A stretch of DNA of 20,476 bases, from assembly GCA_002393195.1 (NCBI GenBank), contig DGIK01000105.1, positions 62,126 to 82,601 of the forward strand. Reading direction: 5' to 3'. The DNA comes from Bacteroidales bacterium UBA3824. Its GTDB lineage: Bacteria > Bacteroidota > Bacteroidia > Bacteroidales > UBA3824. The position numbers and the translations under genes were made by a program. Below, in pieces: positions 14,702 through 20,476 of the stretch. The notes under the pieces were generated by a model. That model did not search any database. It had not been told where the DNA came from and worked only from the letters and a program-made list of their open reading frames with translations. The stretch's first letter is position 1. Each line of letters begins with the position of its first letter.

Positions 14702-16219
14702 TCATTTATTCATCTCCAACATCTCCTCTATGATCGTCCGATTATTCTCCAAGCGCGGGATTTTGTTTTGACCGCCTACGCGACCTTTGCTGCGGAGCCA
14801 ATCCTCAAAGAGATTTTCGCGGGCAAGGGTGATTTCGGGAGCGGTGAGCGAAAGATCCTTGTAACGCTTGGCGTCGTAATCGGAATTGAGGCGGCGCAAC
14901 TCAAAATCCAACGTATTTGCAAACGCCTGCAAGTCGTTGGGCTGCACATTAAATTCTATCAACCACTGATGACAACCGCGCTTGTTGGTCTGCATATAGA
15001 CCGGGGCAGCGGTGTAGTCGCGGATGTCGGCACCGGTGGCGTTGCAGGCGGCGCGGATGGCGCGTGAGGCATTGTCTTCCACCAACTCCTCGCCAAAAGC
15101 GTTGATGAAATGCTTTGTGCGACCCGTGATGCGGATTTTGTAAGGGCGAACAGACGTAAATTCCACCGTGTCGCCGATGATGTAACGCCACAGACCGCCG
15201 TTGGTACTGATGACAACGGCATAATTGACGCCCGTCTTGACATCGCACAGCGGGATTGCGGCACGGTCGGCGTTGTTGAAATCCGACATCGGGATAAATT
15301 CGTAATAAATCCCATTGTCCAACATCAGGAGCATATCGTCGGTCTGTTGGTCGTTTTGGAACGCGAAGAAACCCTCCGAGGCATTGTAAGTTTCGAGATA
15401 AGTCATCTTGTCGGAGGGGATAAGTTTTTCATATTGAGCGCGGTACGGCTTAAAACTTACTCCGCCATGCATAAATAGGCAGAGATTTGGCCATACTTCC
15501 GTGATGTTGCTCTTGCCGGTGATTTCGAGGATTTTGCGCAAGAGCACAAGCGTCCACGACGGCACGCCCGACATAGAAGTAACGTCCTCCTTGCAGACCG
15601 CCTGAGCCATAGCCTCGATTTTCTTGTCCCAATTTTCCATCAGGGCTATGGAGATGTCTGGAGTCCTGTGTCCGCGCACCCAACGCGGCAGGTTGCTAAT
15701 CAATACCGCCGAAAGGTCGCCGCAAAATGCCTCGCTGCCCATCCTGTTTACCTGACGAGAGCCGCCAATGACCAACGCCTTGCCGGTGAACGCCTTGGTA
15801 TCGGGAAAACTATTGAGATACACCGACAATACGTCCTCGCCGCCCGCAAAATGGCATTTGCGGAGGCTTTCGTCGGTGATGGGTATATATTTGGAACGGT
15901 CGTCGGTGGTGCCGCTACTCATTGCAAACCATTTGGTCTTGGTGGGCCACAATACATTGTTTTCGCCCTGCGCCACACGCATTATGTATGGTTTGAGCGA
16001 TTCGTAGGGGTTGAGCGGCACACGGGCGGCAAATTCGGAGGGCCCCACCTTCAATATTTCGTCAAAGCCATACTGACGGCCAAATTCTGTCTTAGCCGCC
16101 TTCTTGACCAAAGTGCTGAAAACCTTGAACTGAGTCTCGTCCGGGTATTTCAGGTAGAGTTCAGTCCTATTGAGGTTGCCCCGCAGGTACAGGGAAGTTA
16201 ATGTGTTGACAAGAGACAT
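14702..16219 (-). CDS. GH3 auxin-responsive-promoter-family acyl-adenylating enzyme
   Basis: 505 aa, matching the usual bacterial GH3-family length. Plant GH3 proteins of the ANL superfamily adenylate a carboxylic acid and couple it to an amino acid; bacterial members are widespread in Bacteroidota but their substrates are mostly unknown. ATP-binding motifs are visible: SSGTTDDRSKYIP (101-113), YNASEGFFAFQ (278-288) and GDTVEF (349-354), with a C-terminal domain containing ITGRTKHFINAFGEELVE. No signal peptide or membrane helix, so cytoplasmic. Own promoter with -33 and -7 elements just upstream; the transposase gene follows nine bases after the stop and might be co-transcribed. The C-terminus appears complete. 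Family assignment is firm; this GH3 family is unrelated to glycoside hydrolase family 3. Confidence 0.92.
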   Translation of the reverse strand: MSLVNTLTSLYLRGNLNRTELYLKYPDETQFKVFSTLVKKAAKTEFGRQYGFDEILKVGPSEFAARVPLNPYESLKPYIMRVAQGENNVLWPTKTKWFAMSSGTTDDRSKYIPITDESLRKCHFAGGEDVLSVYLNSFPDTKAFTGKALVIGGSRQVNRMGSEAFCGDLSAVLISNLPRWVRGHRTPDISIALMENWDKKIEAMAQAVCKEDVTSMSGVPSWTLVLLRKILEITGKSNITEVWPNLCLFMHGGVSFKPYRAQYEKLIPSDKMTYLETYNASEGFFAFQNDQQTDDMLLMLDNGIYYEFIPMSDFNNADRAAIPLCDVKTGVNYAVVISTNGGLWRYIIGDTVEFTSVRPYKIRITGRTKHFINAFGEELVEDNASRAIRAACNATGADIRDYTAAPVYMQTNKRGCHQWLIEFNVQPNDLQAFANTLDFELRRLNSDYDAKRYKDLSLTAPEITLARENLFEDWLRSKGRVGGQNKIPRLENNRTIIEEMLEMNK

Positions 16220-16248
16220 TTTCGCTTAGTCGTGATTGTAAAACAGCG

Positions 16249-16278
16249 CAAAATTAAACATTTTTTACGGATTGTCAA
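16249..16278 (-). promoter_or_regulatory. Promoter of the GH3-family gene
   Basis: On the minus strand TTG (CAA at 16276-16278 on plus) is followed after 19 bases by TAATTTTG (16249-16256), an exact Bacteroidota -7 box at standard spacing, 29 bases before the start codon at 16219. It lies in the 70-base gap after the M1 peptidase gene and indicates separate transcription. Confidence 0.75.
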
Positions 16279-16289
16279 TAAAAAATCCA

Positions 16290-18140
16290 CTAATTGCTAT
16301 TGTTGCTCTCATCAACATCGGGAAAATAAGCATCGCCAACCACCGCCGTCTTTACATTCTTGGGCATTTCGATGGTGATTTCGCGTGTGCCATTGCCCCA
16401 TACGAGAGCATCGCGGCGTTCACGCGCCACAGTGCCGTCGTCATAACTTACCATCAAATCCACCGGCACCATCAGCCTGCCGACATTGCGGATAGTTACC
16501 TTGTTGCCATCTACATTAACGATTGCGAGGTCGGAGTAATCGTCGGTGTACATCCACGAATGGAAAAATTCTTTCAAATCCTTGCCCGAAATCGTGCTGC
16601 ACATATTGTAGAAATCGAATGGATGCGGGTGTTTGCCCTTCCACGTCAATACAAATTCGCGCAAAATTTTGGTCATAACATCCTTGCCAACAACGTCTTC
16701 GAGCACCGTGTACATCGTTTGCGGCTTGTAATACGAATTGACGGTATAGACAAGCAAATTGGTCTGCGAATACGACGGCGTGGCCATCGGCACATTGTCG
16801 TCGCTGCACATCGTATAACCCGTGTAGCGGTAGGCGTCGTGAATGATGTCTTTGGTCTTGAAATTGTCGTTCTGAAAATATTGCGGCACATACTGCGTCA
16901 ATCCCTCGTCCATAAAGGCAAACCTATTTTGGTACATACCGGTAATGAACGGGAAATATGAGTGCGTAACCTCGTGCGACGTGGTGAAGAAATCGGAATC
17001 GTAATTATTATCAAAATCCTCATTAATCATCATCGGAAACTCCATGCCGCCGCTGCCTTGGAACAATGTCATGTGCGCATACGGATAAGGAACGCCCGGA
17101 CGCTGCGTGCTGAGATATTCGAGGGTCTTTTTGGTGGTGATGGGCGCGGTGTTTTTGAAACCATCAGCCTTGTAAACCGCCGATACAAACGTCCTCGGCT
17201 TGCCCTTCCTGATTGGCGTAGAAAGTCCCACCCAACCCATCTCGTTGCTGCAAGCAAACACGAAGTCGGGCACACTGTCAGCCTTGAAATGCCAATCGTT
17301 GACCTCCTTTTTCAATACCCTGCCAGCACCACCCGGCGCAAAGAGAGTTATAGGTTCGTTGGACGCCATAGCCTTGTTGTATTTGATGATGAAATCGTTG
17401 GTAAACACCGACTTGGGGTCAACGAGGCTGCCCGTAGCCCACGTTACCATACGGCCACCGATGTGCAAATTTACGTCATAATTGGCAAATTCCAAGAGAA
17501 ACTCCTCGTTGCCCGAATGTTGGATGTCGTCCCAGCCGTAGAGGTCGTCATAGACGGCTACTTGCGGATACCAATACGGCACAAACCACGAATTATTGTA
17601 ATACCTGCCGCCACGGTGATGCGTCTCGGCGGCTATCTTATTGCGCCATTTGACGCGGAGAGTTACCTTGTCGCCGGGCATTAGACTTTGCGAGAGTTTC
17701 ACGACGAGTTTGGTGTCGGAAGTTTGATAGTTCGCAGAATTTTCCTCAGTGCCATCCACAATAGAAACTTCCACGATTTCCATACCTTCGTCGGTGATGT
17801 CGTCGGGGTCGCAATTGCGATGGCGCGAGATGCCTTTCTTGTAGATGTTGCGGTAGAGATTGAATACCACTTGGAAGAGGCCTCGCCCGGGCATATTATA
17901 ATGGAAGGTAACAGTCTCGTCGCCCTCCAACATCTGCGTATCGGGGTCAAATGATGCGTCTATCTTGTACTCGGCAAAATTGTTTTTGTAATTCTTGCCG
18001 GGCTTGCCGGTATTGGTGCGCGTGCCTTTGAGCGACACGGCCTCCTCAAACTCCGAGCTTCTGTACTGAGCGTCAGATTTGGCGGGCATCAGGAGCATCG
18101 CCATTATCGCCACCAACAATATCGTAATTGTTTTTCTCAT
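16290..18140 (-). CDS. Secreted M1-family (gluzincin) zinc metallopeptidase
   Basis: 616 aa. Signal peptide 1-24 (KSDA-Q) directs export to the periplasm or beyond. The N-terminal beta domain (about 45-290) is typical of M1 aminopeptidases. The catalytic domain shows the zinc motif H389-E-V-T-H393 followed after exactly 18 residues by E412 (MDEGLTQY), and an exopeptidase-like GGMEF (G364-F368) in place of the classical GAMEN. The C-terminal part after about 480 is short compared with full-length aminopeptidase N (about 870 aa), as in many Bacteroidota M1 proteins of 600-650 aa. Expected role: trimming peptides from the N-terminus; substrate preference unknown. All zinc ligands are kept, so probably active. 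A -7 box lies 35 bases upstream, and it is divergent from hppA across 184 bases. Confidence 0.92.
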   Translation of the reverse strand: MRKTITILLVAIMAMLLMPAKSDAQYRSSEFEEAVSLKGTRTNTGKPGKNYKNNFAEYKIDASFDPDTQMLEGDETVTFHYNMPGRGLFQVVFNLYRNIYKKGISRHRNCDPDDITDEGMEIVEVSIVDGTEENSANYQTSDTKLVVKLSQSLMPGDKVTLRVKWRNKIAAETHHRGGRYYNNSWFVPYWYPQVAVYDDLYGWDDIQHSGNEEFLLEFANYDVNLHIGGRMVTWATGSLVDPKSVFTNDFIIKYNKAMASNEPITLFAPGGAGRVLKKEVNDWHFKADSVPDFVFACSNEMGWVGLSTPIRKGKPRTFVSAVYKADGFKNTAPITTKKTLEYLSTQRPGVPYPYAHMTLFQGSGGMEFPMMINEDFDNNYDSDFFTTSHEVTHSYFPFITGMYQNRFAFMDEGLTQYVPQYFQNDNFKTKDIIHDAYRYTGYTMCSDDNVPMATPSYSQTNLLVYTVNSYYKPQTMYTVLEDVVGKDVMTKILREFVLTWKGKHPHPFDFYNMCSTISGKDLKEFFHSWMYTDDYSDLAIVNVDGNKVTIRNVGRLMVPVDLMVSYDDGTVARERRDALVWGNGTREITIEMPKNVKTAVVGDAYFPDVDESNNSN

Positions 18141-18174
18141 AATGTGTATAATTGATCGTTAATGATTGCGGTTG

Positions 18175-18182
18175 CAAAAATA
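18175..18182 (-). promoter_or_regulatory. -7 promoter box for the M1 peptidase gene
   Basis: CAAAAATA on plus reads TATTTTTG on minus, matching TAnnTTTG, 35 bases before the start at 18140. No -33 TTG is present at normal spacing. In the same divergent region (18141-18324) I found no convincing box for hppA; TATTTTG at 18253-18259 is one base short. Confidence 0.5.
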
Positions 18183-18324
18183 ACAAAAAAGGTGTGCAGT
18201 TGTAGTTTTTTTTGGAAAAAATAAATGATTAGCGAAAAAAATCCACACATTTTATTTTGCCGTATGTTAAAAATGTCTTAAATTGCGGCACTAATTTTTA
18301 TCACAACTTAATTCTTAACCAATT

Positions 18325-20476
18325 ATGCAAGACATATCATCATTACTATGGATAGTGCCGGTGTCATCGGTCATCGCACTATTGTTTGCCTGGCTATTCT
18401 ACAAGAAGATGATGGCGGCAAACGAGGGCAACCCACGCATGGTGGAGATTGCTGGTTATGTCCGCGAGGGCGCGATGGCGTACCTTGCGCGGCAGTACAA
18501 AGTAGTTATCAAAGTGTTCATCGTCCTTGCGGTGCTGTTGCTCGTATTGGCGTATATGGGCGTGCAAAACCCATTTGTGCCGATAGCGTTCCTGACGGGC
18601 GGATTTTTCAGCGGATTGTGCGGCTATCTCGGTATGAAGACCGCCACAAACGCATCTTCTCGCACGGCTCAGGGCGCGAGCGAAAGTCTCAACCGTGGTC
18701 TCCAAGTGGCATTCCGCTCCGGCGCGGTGATGGGACTGGTGGTCGTTGGATTTGGACTCTTGGACATTGCGCTGTGGTTTTTGCTATTGAAGGAGGTGAT
18801 TTTCACGCCCGAAAATATGCAGAACGGACTTGAAATCTTCGGTCTCACATTCGTGCATCCCGGCACCACGGAGCATCAAAAACTCATCGAAATCACCGCC
18901 ACTATGCTCACATTCGGCATGGGCGCATCCACTCAGGCACTCTTTGCACGTGTGGGCGGCGGCATCTACACCAAAGCTGCCGACGTGGGAGCCGACCTCG
19001 TGGGCAAAACCGAAGCCGGAATCCCCGAAGACGACCCCCGCAACCCCGCCACCATCGCCGACAATGTGGGCGACAATGTGGGCGACGTTGCCGGTATGGG
19101 TGCAGACCTTTACGAATCTTACTGCGGCTCGATACTCGCTACGGCGGCACTCGGCGCGGCACTCCCCGGCGTGGACGCCACGGCACAGAGCAACGCCGTC
19201 ATTGCGCCGATGATTGTTGCCGCTGTGGGCATCATACTCTCCATCGCGGGCATTTTCTTGGTGCGCACCAAGGAAGGCGCAACTCAGAAAAACCTTCTCC
19301 ACGCACTCTTGCTCGGCACGGGCGGCAGTTCGGCGTTCATCCTTGTAGTGATTGCTGGCATGGCGGCTTTGGGATGGATTTCGTGGGGCATATTTGGCAG
19401 CGCGGTGGCAGGTCTCGCCGCCGGCGTCATCATCGGTCAAGGCACGGAGTATTACACCTCCGACGAATACAAGCCTACCAAAGGCATTGCTAATCAGGCT
19501 CAGCAAGGCCCTGCAACCACCATCATCGACGGCATCGCGGTCGGAATGTTTTCCACGTGGTTGCCCGTTGTAACAATCGTGGCAGGCATCGTGATTGCAT
19601 TTGCTTGCGCTGGCGGTTTTGAGGCTGGCGGATTTGCAAAAGGCGTTTACGGCATCGGTTTTGCCGCCGTCGGAATGTTGTCAACATTGGGCATCACCCT
19701 CGCAACCGACGCATTTGGTCCTATCGCCGACAATGCCGGTGGCAACGCCGAGATGAGCGGTCTCGACCCCGAAGTGCGCAAACGTACCGACGCCCTCGAC
19801 GGCCTCGGCAACACCACTGCCGCCACGGGCAAGGGCTTTGCTATCGGTTCGGCTGCATTGACAGCAATGGCTCTCCTCGCCGCTTACATGGAAGAAATCA
19901 AAATGTGGATTGGCAAGACTCCCGAAAAACTCGCCGACTTCCTTTCCGCAACACATTTGCAAAACCTTAATGATGCCACAATGGATCATTTCATCCAATA
20001 TTTCCAACTCAACATCTTCAACCCGATGTTGCTCGGCGGCGTTTTCATTGGCGCGATGATGGCGTTTGTATTTTGTGCAATGACGATGAAAGCCGTAGGA
20101 CGCGCCGCCGGAAAGATGGTGGAGGAAGTTCGCCGTCAATTCCGCGAAATCAAGGGCATCCTCGATGGCAAGGCTACTCCCGAATACGCCAAGTGCGTGG
20201 AAATCAGTACCGCCGGTGCTCAGAAGGAAATGGTGATACCGTCGATAATTGCCATTGTAGTTCCCGTGGCAACAGGCTTGATACTCGGAGTTTCGGGCGT
20301 AATTGGTCTGTTGGTAGGCGGTCTGTCCGCAGGATTCACGTTGGCGGTAATGCTCAACAACGCCGGCGGCGCGTGGGACAATGCCAAGAAGTTTGTCGAA
20401 AAAGGCAACTACGGCGGCAAAGGCTCCGACACTCACAAGGCAGCGGTAATCGGCGACACCGTTGGCGACCCGTTCA
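18325..20476 (+). CDS. hppA: Membrane-bound ion-pumping pyrophosphatase, K+-dependent type (3' end cut by window)
   Basis: 717 codons are present before the window ends at ...IGDTVGDPF; about 15-20 C-terminal residues should be missing. The enzyme hydrolyses pyrophosphate and pumps H+ and/or Na+ across the inner membrane through about 16 helices. Signature motifs are intact: DVGADLVGKTE (from D220) with the following EDDPRNPATIADNVGDNVGD, and DAFGPIADNAGGNAEM later. The GNTTAATGKG motif has Ala499 and Gly502 where K+-independent enzymes have Lys and Thr, so a K+-dependent enzyme is predicted. Na+- and dual Na+,H+-pumping members are known in Bacteroides; which ion is moved cannot be settled by reading. 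Start at 18325: ATG followed by QDISSLLWIVPVSSVIALLF, the first helix. Not linked to other genes in view. Confidence 0.95.
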   Translation, partial: MQDISSLLWIVPVSSVIALLFAWLFYKKMMAANEGNPRMVEIAGYVREGAMAYLARQYKVVIKVFIVLAVLLLVLAYMGVQNPFVPIAFLTGGFFSGLCGYLGMKTATNASSRTAQGASESLNRGLQVAFRSGAVMGLVVVGFGLLDIALWFLLLKEVIFTPENMQNGLEIFGLTFVHPGTTEHQKLIEITATMLTFGMGASTQALFARVGGGIYTKAADVGADLVGKTEAGIPEDDPRNPATIADNVGDNVGDVAGMGADLYESYCGSILATAALGAALPGVDATAQSNAVIAPMIVAAVGIILSIAGIFLVRTKEGATQKNLLHALLLGTGGSSAFILVVIAGMAALGWISWGIFGSAVAGLAAGVIIGQGTEYYTSDEYKPTKGIANQAQQGPATTIIDGIAVGMFSTWLPVVTIVAGIVIAFACAGGFEAGGFAKGVYGIGFAAVGMLSTLGITLATDAFGPIADNAGGNAEMSGLDPEVRKRTDALDGLGNTTAATGKGFAIGSAALTAMALLAAYMEEIKMWIGKTPEKLADFLSATHLQNLNDATMDHFIQYFQLNIFNPMLLGGVFIGAMMAFVFCAMTMKAVGRAAGKMVEEVRRQFREIKGILDGKATPEYAKCVEISTAGAQKEMVIPSIIAIVVPVATGLILGVSGVIGLLVGGLSAGFTLAVMLNNAGGAWDNAKKFVEKGNYGGKGSDTHKAAVIGDTVGDPF

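Noticed and set aside
16262..16289. Possible terminator after the M1 peptidase gene (GGATT...AATCC)
   Set aside because: Only five base pairs and no U run follows on the minus strand; too weak to call.

Overview
The window looks like chromosomal DNA of a member of the Bacteroidota, probably Bacteroidales. The evidence is two TonB-dependent receptors with Bacteroidota-style signal peptides, a SpoIIE-type phosphatase with a TPR sensor, a GH3-like adenylating enzyme, a secreted GH43-CBM6 enzyme, a membrane pyrophosphatase, and several promoters with the Bacteroidota -7 box TAnnTTTG. In two of them a TTG lies 19-20 bases upstream. No rRNA, tRNA or CRISPR array was seen.

Layout. Positions 8108 to 50 (minus strand) hold a three-gene run: TonB-dependent receptor, TPR/SpoIIE phosphatase, second TonB-dependent receptor. 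The gaps are 17 and 35 bases, so this is very probably one operon driven from a promoter near 8135. Divergently, 8316-11027 encodes a secreted, internally duplicated GH43-CBM6-GH43-CBM6 enzyme, closed by a strong intrinsic terminator. Convergent to it is a DUF234-type AAA ATPase (start best placed at 12524). From 12571 to 14692 lies a repeat-rich accessory segment: two near-identical hairpin repeats, a Bacteroidota outer-membrane-type protein gene of unknown function, a 15-bp tandem array, an inverted pair of 46-nt REP-like elements, a second degenerate 15-bp array, and an IS200/RAYT-type HUH tyrosine transposase. After that come a GH3/ANL-family adenylating enzyme (own promoter), a secreted M1-family metallopeptidase (own promoter) and, on the plus strand, hppA, which runs off the window end.

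How it fits together. The receptor-phosphatase-receptor operon suggests nutrient import coupled to a phosphatase signalling module. The GH43 enzyme suggests plant polysaccharide (arabinoxylan or arabinan) use, but no SusC/SusD pair is present, so it is not a classical polysaccharide utilisation locus. hppA is a housekeeping energy gene. The most unusual part is 12571-14692: a RAYT-like gene sits 73 bases from a GTAG-footed inverted REP pair flanked on both sides by 15-bp-period arrays. The island appears to have replaced the start region of the neighbouring outer-membrane protein gene.
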